A DNA stretch of 25,814 bases, taken from positions 1-25,814 of the forward strand of contig JAPEVF010000656.1 of the NCBI GenBank assembly GCA_029747585.1, given 5' to 3'. The position numbers were made by a program, and so were the translations under genes. Positions 1-11,526 of this stretch are shown one piece after another. Positions within the stretch are counted from its first letter, which is position 1. Each line of letters begins with the position of its first letter. The notes below the pieces were generated by a model, which saw only the letters and a program-made list of their open reading frames with translations, was not told where the DNA came from and did not search any database. The stretch is from Pleurotus djamor. Lineage: Eukaryota > Basidiomycota > Agaricomycetes > Agaricales > Pleurotaceae.

Positions 1-745
1 GTAAGTCAGTGAGTTGAACAAAGTGCCTGTGTAAATAAATAGTAAGTCTGTGTAAACCTGCATTGATTGGGAGGTAGGTTACGTTGCAAAAAATGTAAAG
101 CACTTCAAGAGGAAACAATGAACAGTTAGCGGGCTGAGCAAGATGAACGGAACTGCACCTTCTGATTTATGAGTCCTTCAGCAATTGCATAAGCAATTCC
201 AACACCCTCCTGGGGAGATGTTCCTCTCCCAAGTTCATCCATAAGCACAAGTGAATTGGATGTTGCCAAGCCTAGTATCATATTCAGTTCAGTCATCTTT
301 ATGCTCCTAGGATAGATGACATACCCAGTATCATAGCAGATGTAACCATTTCTGCTCCAAAGGTGCTCAGGCTTTTCTCCATATCATCATCATTGGACAG
401 TCTACTGAGTAGATTATCATGAATGCTATATGTGACACACTTATTCACTACCCAAAGACACCTGGAAAGATCTTACTGACCTAAAGCTAGCGTATTCTGC
501 TGGGATAAAGGAGCCACATAGAGCCATGATAGTGAGCAGTCCAACTTGCTGTAACCACGCAAGTGGATGCTCACTGTGAATTTTTCTGGGTTTTTGTATG
601 TCTACAATATGTAGGAGCAGTTTTGCCAGCCTAACCACCGCCATGGCGGCGAAGTGTAAAGACAAAACTACCATTGGCAATGTATATTGGCATTTGGGAT
701 TCAAAATTCACCTTCAACAATATCCATAGTGATTGAAAACCCTGC
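1..745 (-). pseudogene. MSH4: MSH4 (meiotic MutS homologue) remnant, 5'-truncated, continues beyond the left edge
   Basis: Seen: minus-strand exons at 548-481, 425-325, 271-159, 102-83 and 26-1 join in frame across GT-AG introns of 53-56 bases. They read QVGLLTIMALCGSFIPAEYA, then [16 protein letters not shown], then [19 protein letters not shown] (Walker B and signature), then FFATHFVQLTDL. Known: this is the C-terminal ATPase core of MutS proteins; the wording is closest to MSH4, which with MSH5 stabilises meiotic crossover intermediates. Odd: the preceding P-loop exon (GPNMSGKS in the family) is not readable. In its place (about 745-600) are degenerate stretches such as MDIVEGEF followed by a stop, and a GG-stop-AGKT string. 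The N-terminal two thirds of the protein is absent, because the stop of the next same-strand gene lies at 1078. Inference: a truncated pseudogene. The family call is fairly sure; pseudogene status less so, since the remaining exons look well preserved. Confidence 0.72.
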
Positions 746-1077
746 ACAAGGAATGTCTTGTATTATAGAATGGGACTTATGTGTGTTGAAGAATATCAAT
801 CCATGATGGACTCACCTCCAGCACCTTCCAGTGGACTGAGAAATCTAGTAATTCAGGAAGACACTGTGATTCTGAAGTTCGTTGGTCAAAAAGATGCAAA
901 AAGTATTGACAATACAACAAGATTCATTGGATTGCCTTCATCACCCAAATAGCTGTTTTCTGTATATTTCAGTGTCTGCATCCCATAGACAATGAAGTAC
1001 AAGTCAATTAACAAAGTCAATACTACTTCTCGCTTTGTCCAAGTAACTTTTGTATGCAATGATAAGCTGTCTGCCAC

Positions 1078-4000
1078 TCATCTGACTCCTTGTTGATGCC
1101 ATCCATAGCTTTCTAAGTTGAGTACCATGATTTTATGAGCCCCACTGATGGAGACACATTTTTTCATTGCTGTATGATCATATAAGAAGCATGAATTGTC
1201 ACTTTCTTTGCCTCGGAATGCAGGGGGAATCCAGCATAGACGCCTCTCTTGCCATTGATCCACCAACCATCCTTCTCGCTGAGTATATTGCTGTTTCTGA
1301 TACTCAAGTGGCACATCTTCATCTCCCACATCCATAACTTTCTTTAAATGAAAGTCAACAAGATACCATCTTTCAACTGTGTCACCACCTTCATTCTCCA
1401 AGAGCTTGAAATAGACATATTGCCCATTCAAGGAGACACCTGCCAATCCCCTAGGGCAATAAGAAGTTTCATGCCCTTTCCACCTTGGGTGTATCAAGCC
1501 ACCTTTCTGGCCTAGCAAGCCTAGAGATATTTGAGAGTTTTCCCTTGTCAACATATTGATCAGAAGGATGGATGTAGCATCCATCAATGCTGCAACATAT
1601 TGGCCATCCTTGCTTCCCACAAGTGAACATCTTATGGCAGGTGCAGGGATACTTGTCACCAGTTGGTTTCCAATTGTGTACCATAGTTCTGCCTCTGCCT
1701 CATTCACTCCAACATCTACAGCCATGAATTGCCCATCTGGTGAGATGACCCACTCAATGTTATGGAATGATGTTTGTGGTTGTTCATTCACATCCCACAA
1801 TTGTAGCATGGAGTCCTGCCCCCCAGATACTAGGTTGTTTCCATTGGGCGAGAAATCCATATCAAAAATGGTATGGGACACTGTGTAGATGGCAACACAG
1901 ATCTGGTCTGGTATTGACCATATGCGGATTGTTTGATCAGATGAACTTGATGCAATGAGGCATTTCATAGGATTGACTGCTATGCTGATGATGGGCTGGG
2001 TGTGTCCCTCAAATACATGGATACATATTTGTCCTTGCATCCTCCAGAGGCGTACAGTGTGATCCACTGAACCAGACACAAGATGATTTGAGCCAGGTAT
2101 AATCTTGATGTCCTCCACTCCATCTTGGTGCCCCTCCAACTCCCCAAGGACACTATATGTATCTGTACTATACAGGATGATCTTTTCTGCCTGAGCAATG
2201 GCAAAAATCCCGCTGTCTATGGACCAGTCCATTCTTTCATGGCGCCCTGCAGGAAATGCTTTCAAGACTCCACCATCATGGTCAAGAACTTGCAGACATG
2301 TTTTGTTGACCTCTGGGAGAGCAGTGAGTACTGCAATGCTCTGCACCATGTTGTGACTGGCAGATGCCAGAACTATGCATAACACTGGTGTGCCTAGTGT
2401 GATCACTTTCAAAGGTGCTCCTGATGCAGTATTCCATATTCTTATTGTCTGATCAAAGGATCCAGAGAATATTGTGTTGTCATTGGGTGCAAATAGGATT
2501 GTCAGCACTGCTCGTGTATGGCCAGAGAGGGTCCGGAGGAGAATGCCCCCTGAGGACTCCCAAATGTTGATATGACAGTCATAACAGGTGGATGCAATCC
2601 ATTGGCCATTATGAGAGAACACAACATTTCGTATAACACTTGGATGACCTTCCATCACACGCAAGCATGCACCCCAACTTGCATCTGGACCAGCAAGCAC
2701 ATCAAATTCATTGTCAATTTGATCTGCATATGTGCTTCGGAGGAGAGATTGAGTTGGAGAAAAGGGGAGACCAGATATGTAGACTTGGAAGGGACATATC
2801 CTAATGGCATCCATGAATGTAAGAGCAAAGCGATAGCCATCATTTATAAGTGTTCTTGTATCACCATCCACCTGGACAAACACATGAGAGTGAGTAAAAT
2901 CCAATAAAGAGAATGATTGTAAGGCTACCTTGTACCAATGCAAGACTTGTTTAAGCATGGAGACTGCCATGTCAATGCAGCCAAGCATTCCTAGGGCTTC
3001 CATCCAATACAACATCTTGGCACCTATAAATCTTGCTAATAGGCTCACTGACTCAGGTGATGGAGATGAGTTGCAAAGGTGGTAAACCCAGTGAAGACAA
3101 GAGTATTGCACATGGGATGGAATTGAGGTTGCCAGACATTTGTCCAAATCTAGGATTTCACTCCTCAAGACCTGGGGATGTTCAAGGTTGCATATATTCT
3201 TTTTCAGGTTGTTGCCAGATAGCAGGGTTTCCAAGCACTTTCTAGCCAGGTAATCATGACCATGAAAGGAGGGGTCGGTGCTTATCTTGGGAACTTTGCA
3301 TCGTTCAGGGTCCATGAGATACTGGGGGAAACTTGCATGAAGGAGACGAATTGGGAGGAGCTTGCCAAATGTCAAGACTGACTCAAGGCGGCAAAGCACC
3401 TCATTCAGGATTGAGCCATCTACTTGTAAAAGCATGCCAAGATGATGAGGAACCAGTTGATCTTGGATGATTGCAAGTGCACCCAGAACCACGGGAATTG
3501 CAGGACCCAAGTCAGGATGACGGAAGTCATTTCCAGAGAAAGCATTCTGAAGGACAACATCATATAGACCATCAAGTGTATCAACATTTAATGGATGGTT
3601 GAGAACTAGGTTGAGGGTTTTGCCTAAGTCGTGCTGGTATCGAGCGAGAAACTCGAGAGCAGTAGATGCGTAGATGAAGAGACCCCCAGCGGCATCGGTC
3701 AGCCTCTCTACAGCATCATTTTGTACCGCCTTCAGCTTCTGCGCTATGCCTAGCTCCGTCAATCGGATGTCAAAGAATCGCTTGATATCATTGCGGACGA
3801 TGTTCATAGGGATGGCCGTGAGCTGGTAAGGTCGAGGTCCTGATTCCCATTCTACTGACTCAAATGCACTTTGTATATGATACTCGGGTCGAGAGGTGAG
3901 GAACAGGCGGAGGGGAAACTGAAGGGAGCGCATGCGCTTGAGCAGGAGGTATAGGAACCCTGGGACTTGATCTTGTTCACTGCATTCATCAAGGGCGTCA

Positions 4001-5227
4001 AGGACAAATATGATTGGCCGCAATGGCCATTGATTCTGGAGAACCTTTGACAACGGTTCGAAAATCAGTTCATCCAGAGCGTAAGTCAAATTCTGAGTGT
4101 TTCCCTTTCCTTGGTGCTTGATGATTCCTTCGATAATGTATGAGGCAAGATACTGGTGCGAGCGAGCTAGTTGAACAGCGAGGGTTGGAAAGACATATCT
4201 AGTGGATGAGAGTTCTTCAACACCACGTTCAAAAAAGAATGATCCGCCAAGTGCGCCCGCCTCGTCCAGCATTTTTGCCACTTGAACGGCAATCGTCGAC
4301 TTCCCGGCTCCCGCTCCTCCAGTAAGGATGAAAATCTGGGTATTTTCTCCAACTTCGTCATCCGTTCTACGGCCTTGGGACCATTCTATGACATCTTGGA
4401 GTAACTGCATCCTTGTCCCTTCTAACCAGCGGCTCTTTCGAGCATTCACGGGTGCTCTATACCCAGCATCGACGGTGCGGAGTTTACCAAGCTGACGTTC
4501 TAGCTCTGCTGATTCCGTAGCCGCAATGAGTTCATTTACTACCATCTCGATACTGACAGTGCCTTGAAGCTAGATAGATGCCGAGCGTACGCTCAGAATT
4601 CTAAGCAGATACGAAGCACAGTGATACACACCTGGAAGCAAGACTGAGCTCGCAGAACTTCCTTGTTCAACGACACAAGACTTTCCGCGTCGAGGGTACC
4701 CCGAAAGAAGCGTGATAGCGCGTTTCCCTCGAGTACTTCTCGTGCCCTCGTTAGGATGTTCTCGATGTCACTGAGACAGAGATTAGTGTCGCCCAGGCAC
4801 GCAGTTCATTCTGAGTACATACTCAGATAGTAGCTTGACACGATCTTGTAGTTCTTGGGAACGTCGCAAACTCGCGGAGGCGATTTGAGGATTGGAAGGT
4901 GAGCTGGATTTCATTTGCTCTTGGATATTGGCTGATGTAGACTCCAGGAAGGTTGCAAGGGAGTTCAGACTCTGGGAAAGCTGCAGGCATTCGTCTTTGT
5001 TGCTCCTGGTTTTCTTTCGCGAAGTCAGAGATTTGGTCAAGAGCAAAGTGTCTGGGAACGGGACGTACCTGGACCATCTCCACTAACTTCGACAACGCCC
5101 CCACTGCTACTGATAGTCCAGGAATTGGCGCAAGAGTCAGAGGACCTTCGGCCTGGTTCAGGATAGTCGCAGACGCGGAGAGTAAGCTGTCGATTTGTTG
5201 TTTTCTTCTCTGCTTTGAGCGAGCCAT
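1078..5227 (-). CDS. NLR-type protein: MLKL/HeLo-like N-terminus, NACHT NTPase, WD40 repeats
   Basis: Exons 5227-5069, 5013-4823, 4770-4632 and 4569-1078 join in frame (introns 55, 52 and 62 bases), giving about 1326 aa. Residues 1-165 look helical (PGLSVAVGALSKLVEMVQ, then SRFFRGTLDAESL) and resemble the MLKL-like four-helix N-terminus common in Agaricomycete NLRs. A NACHT domain follows: Walker A GGAGAGKST at about 247-255, Walker B PIIFVLDALDE at about 349-359, then a LTSRPE sensor-like motif. From about residue 800 come some six WD40 blades (GHTRAVLTILFAP, FSGSFDQTIRIW, SGSVDHTVRLW). The C-terminus carries the REGWLVDQW/LCWIPP cap often seen after fungal WD40 domains. Known: such proteins act in heterokaryon incompatibility and innate recognition, the N-terminus executing cell death and the repeats sensing. 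Odd: CpG use changes sharply near 3.62 kb (about residue 475). The open frame looks intact; function is inferred from the family. Confidence 0.88.
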
Positions 5228-5336
5228 TTCTGAATTAGCCAGAGTTGTTGGGAGATCAAATTGAGATCAATAGCGAAAAGGCGATCAATGAACGGGAAGA
5301 TGAAACTCGATCAGAGGTAGGCTTGAATTCCAGCCC

Positions 5337-5342
5337 TTATAT
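5337..5342 (-). promoter_or_regulatory. Possible TATA element of the NLR gene
   Basis: The minus strand reads CATATAAGG here, about 110 bases upstream of the NLR start codon at 5227. Position and sequence suit a weak TATA box; no other core element was recognised. Confidence 0.3.
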
Positions 5343-5726
5343 GATGAGAGGATGACGGTCGATCTTCTTCGTATAGATGACAGAGAGTGCGTCGGTTTCG
5401 CGTCGGTCAAGCCGTGGTGGAATTTGAGCGCTAGGTGACGAGCTTCTATTCTCAGAGGATAGAGGATGGATTCCGTCTAAAAACTTGTCCGGCCCCCAAG
5501 CCGCACTAATGATGCAAGTCTACTTACCACATTCATCATTGAGTCCAAACAGGCAGCTCGAAGTTGTATGTCATTCGCACCAAATGTGCGCAGGTAAGTA
5601 GTTACACTTAGTCATCGAAAACTTGCCACTCTCAAACCCTCATACGACTCCCTTGCATGCTTCTCAACGTACTCCCTACTACCATCCTCAAAATGTTTAT
5701 GCCTCGACTCCAGTGTCCACCAGCAA
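5343..5726. other. Intergenic stretch upstream of the NLR gene
   Basis: No convincing coding frame or RNA gene. CpG-rich, unlike the 3' half of the NLR. It probably holds the upstream control region of the NLR and the 3' end of the decayed gene at 5727-6900. Confidence 0.4.
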
Positions 5727-6900
5727 CTACACGTAATCTTGCCAATACCCAAGGGGGGCGTCTCGCCATGGGAACATATCGTGTGGGTCGATGGTGGAGC
5801 GGATGGTGAGGTGCTGAATTCCCGGGAACACCGTATGTGTGTGGAGAATGTCTTTCTTGTAGGACAGGGTAGAGTGTGGGTAGACGTCGGTAGAGAGAAA
5901 CCGCAGGAGGGGATGACCGATGAGATATTGGATAAGCTCGGGTGTGGTGTGGTGTGTGTCTAGAGGAGAGACAGTGAATTAAAATGTTGTTTGGGTTTAA
6001 GTGACGGATGTACTTACTCAGTTCGAGACGCTTTAAAAAGCGGGGATCCAAAATTCCATATTGAACACCTTGGGACTCCGTCACAGAAGTAGACTTAGCC
6101 ACGCAGTGGGATCGATATCAACCCGCAGGGTTCGTAGCGAATGCGCACAATAGGACAGAATACGGCTGGTTCATATCCAGGATATGTAAACGCGAAACGA
6201 GAGAGATTCAGACGTTCAAACCCGGGATGTGAGACGATTGATATCAAGGACCTTGGGACGACCCACGAGCACGCTTGTCTTCGGCTCACAGCGAAGCATA
6301 TTTTGAGTGATCAAACAGATTTGAATAGCTGTAGGATGGATGTACTGGAGGTTTCGTAAACGTTTGAAAATGCGCAGCTTGATGTGGTGGAGAGTGCCGG
6401 CGGGACAAGGCCTAAGGGTGACGAGGTCAAGGAGATGTTTACAGGTCTGTTGACCTTGGGGTTTTATGGCGTTCAAGACGAGAGATGTGAACGCGTTTGG
6501 GCGATGAGTGGCAGCGAGATGCAGATTTTTGGTCGGTCTGAGAGATGACGATGTAAATGGCAGCAGAGGAGCTTTTTGGGGGGCCGTTGTTGCTCAGAGA
6601 ACATCTGTTGATACTATGGAGGTTGCGTCGGGATGATCAGGTCGTACATCATCTGGGTTTGTGAATGCGATGTGGCGGCTGACAACACATTGGCCGCCTG
6701 GAACTTGAGACCTTGAGGGATGAGACGGAGTAGACGCGTAAGGGCATTATGGATCAAGATCATTGAATACGTTGACAAACATTGATCCAAGGCAGCGAGA
6801 CATGATATGCGCCCGTGAGGGCGAGGATAGATAAAGAAGGTGCAACACTGAGTGGACGAGGTGTCTATTATTGACACGGACGGGCAGTGAAGGGAGTGCG
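5727..6900 (-). pseudogene. Decayed F-box/LRR-like gene with an intact last intron and exon
   Basis: Several minus-strand pieces read like the leucine-rich C-terminal half of Agaricomycete F-box proteins, but in changing frames: LTRLLRLIPQGLKFQAANVL (about 6745-6690), HSLRTLRVDIDPTAWLSLLL (about 6150-6070, then a TGA), and ILDPRFLKRLEL up to a GTAAGT donor. The intron 6017-5960 (58 bases, CTCTAG acceptor) joins in frame to a last exon 5959-5727 that reads TPELIQYLIGHPLLRFLS, then FPGIQHLTIRSTIDPHDMF, and stops with TAG. Between these pieces I find in-frame stops and needed frame changes, so I read it as a broken gene. It sits just downstream of F-box gene A on the same strand but ends differently from A and B, so it appears to be another subfamily. 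Family assignment rests on the style of the sequence only. Confidence 0.38.
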
Positions 6901-6914
6901 AGCTCATGAAGGCC

Positions 6915-8095
6915 TCAAGACGCGCTCGAAGGGCTGCACAAAACGAGTGCAGACCTGGCGCGCGGAGAGGTCCACCACTTGTCCCAGTAAGGAACATGAT
7001 CCTCCGAGTCGTCAGCCATTTCCATGGGGTCTGAATCACAAAGCCCATTTTCGGAGATGGTGTGACGAAAGATCTCTGCGACATCGTCGGGAGACCACTC
7101 AAGGGTTATGTCGATGACGCGCAATGCTGGGAAGCCGCGGAAAGCACCGTGAGCAACGATGCTTGTCCGCGGACGGTAGGCATCTTTGTGGATGAATTTG
7201 GAGATTTTCAATCTCTTGACGTTGAACTTTAGCCTTACAGACAGATATTGAACGGAGGGACATGTTAACGGGCGGAAGATCTCCAAAGCACGTTCTAGCG
7301 ACGGATGGCTAGCGCTAGCCTATAGAAAAAAAGGGAGTGTGGTGGGTTAGTTACGTATATCACTCAAATATGTCTACTTACGTGGTCAACTTTGAGATAT
7401 TTGAGATTGGGAAAAGAAGGAAGGCAAGAGAGTTCTGACGATGTCGTAGCCAGGGTCATGATGGAAGGGAAGGAGAGACCTTGGAGTAAACTGTGGTTGA
7501 ATGCGTGCGTCGTTTCGAGATGCTGGACTGTCCTTCCTGGGAGGATCGCAATCACTTGTTTTGCATGAGCGAGCAGAAAGTTGAGTCGCGGAAGTATTTC
7601 GGATGGACAGCTAGCGGGGTCATTCCTATCGTGTGTGAAAGGGACCGAAAGGTATTCGAGATTTGGCAATCCTCCCAAAAATTGGTGGAATTGGGATACG
7701 TTTCCAATCGGGCGAAAGGAGACAAGATGGGTTAAGTGAGCGAGGAATGCAGAAGCTTCGTTGAGAGAATCGGGGCTGGTGAAGAGTGGACGGGATGGGT
7801 ACAAATACGCGATTTTTCGTAGGTTTCGAAATGGCGCATCACGGAGCTCAGCGACTGGTAGATCGGGGGTTGCGAGGGCCTCAATATATGATGCGAGTCG
7901 CGGGTTACTGGAGACTGTGTTCAGAAAGAGACGGGAACGGAAGCCCTCTGCGCTCAAGTCAACATTTCTGTATAGCAACGGCTCTGCGATCGCCTGGAAT
8001 CGGCGACATGTGAGGAGGAGGTTTCGGTAAACACGGGGTTCGTTTGTGAGCTGGAATATCTCCTGCCAGAGTTCGTCTGGAAGACTTGAGTTCAT
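6915..8095 (-). CDS. F-box protein A
   Basis: Two exons, 8095-7382 and 7319-6915 (62-base intron, GTAAGT donor, TATAG acceptor, phase 0), encode about 372 aa. The N-terminus carries an F-box (LPDELWQEIFQLT at residues 5-17, then LLLTCRRFQAIAEPLLYRNV); the rest is leucine-rich (LPNLEYLSVPF, FPNLKYLKVDH, FPALRVIDITLEW). Start: an upstream in-frame ATG at 8116 exists, but 8095 aligns with the start of paralogue B, and the bases between resemble a splice acceptor. Known: F-box proteins dock substrates on the SKP1-CUL1 ubiquitin ligase; this target is unknown. Gene B at 14638-15855 is a close paralogue with the same intron position and the same end region. The fragment at 11650-12003 derives from the same family. 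The frame is open and probably functional. Confidence 0.8.
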
Positions 8096-8116
8096 CCTGT
8101 GAAACGAGGCAAGCAT

Positions 8117-9527
8117 AGAAAGGGTTACGGGTCCGAAATGAAATGAAGGCCCGTTTCTTACGCCTGCGTTTTGCGGGCGCCTAATCTAAGTGCCATCACA
8201 TCGCCACTGATGGCATCAACTTCTCTTTTTCATTTGTCACTCATTTCCCTCAAGCTACGTCACTGCGCTTGCTTCCTCGAAATCCTCAACATCTACGTCA
8301 ACCAATTGGACGGATCGACAGGGCAAGGAAGAGCTCCCATGACGATGAATTCCCAATGACTGCCTTATTATTATTAAGTACCGTGGTCAGTTCTTTGTGA
8401 CCGTGAGAATTTGACTCTGACTGTGAGATGATTTTTTTTTTTCGTTTCCAAGTCTCCGTTGTGCCTCCCGTCCACCACGCATCCCTACCAAGGCTCCCTT
8501 TCCTTCTGACTGCAACGTCTCTCCCTCAGATCAGAANGCCCACGCACCACTGTTCATTTACTTCAAAGCGCGAGTGGCAGAACTCTCCACTAGCCCCGGA
8601 ACACCCACCTTGAGTTCCTCAAGTGAGTAACTAAAACATGTTTTTCTACACAATATGTCACTTGGCGTACTTACAGAGATGTTGTAGATCATGTTAAAAG
8701 CCATCTCCGCATGCTTCCATGGCTGTAAACTCACTTCGTCACTCTCCTCATCATCAACAATGTCTATACTGACCGGCCACCTACCGACCGCAGATTGGAA
8801 TGCCATCGCGGGAAACTAGGTCGTATTGAGGGGTTCGGAATACGCCTTGATGACCTCAGAAGCGCTAAGGAATTGGTGAAGAATCGGGCAGGTTATGACT
8901 TGAACAATGTTGGCCGGTTGGGAGGGTCGCGCCGAAAGTGAGTAAGCAAGCCATCATTTTCTTCGCTATCTGACACTTATACATCATCTCTTAGGAACGT
9001 CTGAACGCTTCTAGCCATTCTGAATGCAACCCCAAGTCGAAATGCGGCCGTCGTCGCACGATCTGACTCGGGACCCCCACCTACCCGATCCAATTCAAAA
9101 CTCATCAACCACCCTTGGAGATGGATTGTAAACGATGGTGAATACGCTAGGAACCCGAAGATAACGAATGGTGCGCAGGCCGTCGACGTGCAGAGACGTG
9201 ACAGTCAAGTCCGTGTTGGGAGGCATCAAACATAGAACATCACATAAGTACGTCGATTCGTCTTGTATTGCTTCGAAACTGCTCACATATGACTCGTATA
9301 CTCTATAGCTCGCCACGTATATCATTTCCCCATCAAACTAAGACGTTTGAAAATTTGGGTGTCAGACGACTTTTGTGGACTATTTCTCGAAAACTCGGAG
9401 TTGAAGCGCAAGACTACCGGGGCTAGACTTGTGCAAGTGGAGGGCTGAGTTTACGAAAGGGTGCGATGGGGGATGATGGAGTTATGAAGGATTTTCGGCC
9501 GGGAGTGAGTTTTTTGGAGGTACTCGA
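8117..9527. other. Long stretch without a confident gene
   Basis: Only weak candidates. On the minus strand 8806-8675 opens with MAFQSAVGRWPVSIDIVDDE and could splice (8674-8618, GTAAGT donor) to a short end at about 8558, a peptide of about 63 aa that I do not recognise. Minus-strand 9325-9095 has an open frame containing SLHVDGLRTIRYLRVPS, vaguely like an F-box C-terminal stretch. Base 8537 is ambiguous (N). A run of T lies near 8430. I see no RNA gene or transposon ends. Confidence 0.3.
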
Positions 9528-10230
9528 ATGAAGGTTACGCGGGTTATATCACGTATGGCTCTCGTAAGTCTTTTGGTTCTACTCCCCTTTCATTGGGATC
9601 ATCATTTATCTTATCTCCTCCCTCATAGCTCTCCCTTCGATCAACCCTTCCTGCCCTTCCTCACGAACGTCTGGTGTCTGCAACCTCGGAGGCTAATGAC
9701 TGATCACACGTCGCCTCTTCCCTGCCCATCCTCTGCCGTCGCCGGCGTTGGGAAACGCGAAGTCAAGCTAGACCCCTCCGAACAGTCCGAAATCTCCAAT
9801 GCCAACGCCAACTCACGTACCCTCACCAATCATAGCCCACCTCGTCGTCGGTCGATCCCTTACAGTGCTCATGTCTTGATCAGGCCACCGATGATCGCAA
9901 CTTGTCCCGAAGGCATCAAGTACCTCATGGATAGATGTAAGGACATGGGTAAGTCTTTCGGTTTGCTGTTACCTCCGTACTTTTTACTTACTGAATACTT
10001 GACCTTCTAGCATTCCCTCGCACCTCCATCTCCATCCCCGACGGCTCTATTGCGCCGATCACGTCCCCTGCAATACACCCTACACGACCGTTTTCATGTC
10101 CCGTGCACTCACACAGTCCCTGCCGGCTGCTGGCTCCTACCCTTATCTTCCATCATCTTCGCGTCGGGAGGTCTGCCTTCTTCCTTGACCGCGCCACCAA
10201 CCACCTGCCGTTACCTCTGCTCGTACTTGG
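9528..10230 (+). other. Possible unrecognised spliced gene
   Basis: An open plus-strand frame runs 9528-10010. It contains PPMIATCPEGIKYLMDRCKD, then meets a good donor GTAAGTC near 9952 and an acceptor CTTCTAG at about 10010. The downstream frame stays open and proline-rich (FPRTSISIPDGSIAPITSP) to a TGA near 10230. The splice pattern is typical for this genome, but I recognise no family and the N-terminus is low-complexity. It could be chance or a decayed gene. Confidence 0.22.
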
Positions 10231-10299
10231 TGTTTGAGAGGGCGGACTTTTACTTACAGGCTCATTCGGTCACGCTGGGGACTGTTACATAGATTTTTA

Positions 10300-10940
10300 A
10301 CTGGCTCGGGGGTACTCTAGGACATACGCGCTCTTTAGCCTGTGGATTAAATTTTGGGACGTATACTGAAATATGTGAAGAGCTAAAAATCATTTAGTTC
10401 TGAAGCCGTGCGTTCTGCGACACCGAAACACCTTTTATTCTTCGACACACCAATCCAAGGCGTGTGCTTGAACCAAGGCTTGTTACGGACCCGTAAATGC
10501 CACGCCCCGCGGTGGCCCACACCCCCAAGTTTCCTCGTGACCGTGACCGTCACCGCACTGTCATTCCGGTGGGATAGGAATAAAATAGCAACTCGCGGCA
10601 AGGGACGTGAATGGAAGGTAGTTTATGGTTGCATACGAAGGTTGCTTGGACAAAGCCAACTCAGTAGTATTCTCCATCCATCCATCATATACTTACACAC
10701 ATACTATACCACTGTTTGTCTGGAAGATCGCTGAGGTTCAACGTTCAAGCTTCATTCACATTATTGAGCCAATGCAAAAATCGACCTGGTATAGTATAAA
10801 GCAATCATACGTAGTCGCACATTTCCACAATCTGCCGGAAATACAGAACAAGCATGAGACGAACACGAAGGAGCGGTAACGCGTCGCTTGTGGTGCGAGA
10901 TATTGCTCATGGTGTCGAAAGATGAAAGATTAGGTTGATC
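10300..10940. other. Intergenic stretch, nothing recognised
   Basis: Short overlapping open frames on both strands without recognisable protein sequence. No RNA gene, repeat end or promoter element could be supported. Confidence 0.3.
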
Positions 10941-10944
10941 CCGC

Positions 10945-11330
10945 TCAGGACCCAGAAGGGGGAGGACGCGGACCCGGCCTTGCATTTCCCATGGCTTGAT
11001 ATACTGTTCGACCATAGTCCATGGGGATGGACACCCTTTGTGACGGGTTTTCTGGGTCATCCTCGCTATAGAAGTACCACAGATACCACAGTTTAGGCGG
11101 GTCTGTGTAGAGGTTGTAAATTCAAAGATGGTTTGCGTACATTGACTCGTCATGCTGGGTGTCCCTCCTGAACCTGCGGTGCATACATAGGCACGAAGCT
11201 AGCCATTGGAGGAGTCGAGAGAGGGACATGATCAACGACTGGGGAAAGCGGTGAGCATTAGATGGTTTTCAATTACTGATGGTGTGAGAGATGGAACTGA
11301 CCTGGGAGCAGGGATAAGATCGACGAGGTG
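10945..11330. repeat. Dispersed repeat, copy 1
   Basis: The block around TTTCCCATGGCTTGATATAC (10985-11004) recurs near 12110 and 13520. About 265 bases further on, GAGCATTAGATGGTTTTC (11253) matches 13808 at a similar offset (about 283), so the shared unit spans at least 300 bases. The element type is unknown; I see no terminal repeats or coding capacity. It is the most diverged copy. Confidence 0.55.
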
Positions 11331-11526
11331 GTCTTAAACACCGCAACGCTCCGACACTATTAGATAGCGTTTAGCACGTGGTAATCACTGAGGCCTTGAG
11401 GCTTTGCGGATTGACAGGCCAGTATTCTGAGACAAAAAAGGTACAGGAGGTCAGGTCCGCGCAACGCACATTAGTTTTCCCATCATGATCTTAGTTAGAT
11501 GGGAATGGCTTCGTCGTCCCGGGTCG

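Noticed and set aside
2082..2907. Plus-strand frames across the WD40 region
   Set aside because: Shadows of the long minus-strand NLR frame; no recognisable protein.
4783..5046. Separate small gene upstream of the NLR
   Set aside because: Its frame is exon 2 of the NLR, joined by GT-AG introns on both sides.
6614..7102. 162-codon minus-strand frame overlapping the end of F-box gene A
   Set aside because: Its first half is antiframe to the conserved C-terminus of gene A; the later part is included in the decayed F-box/LRR-like region instead.
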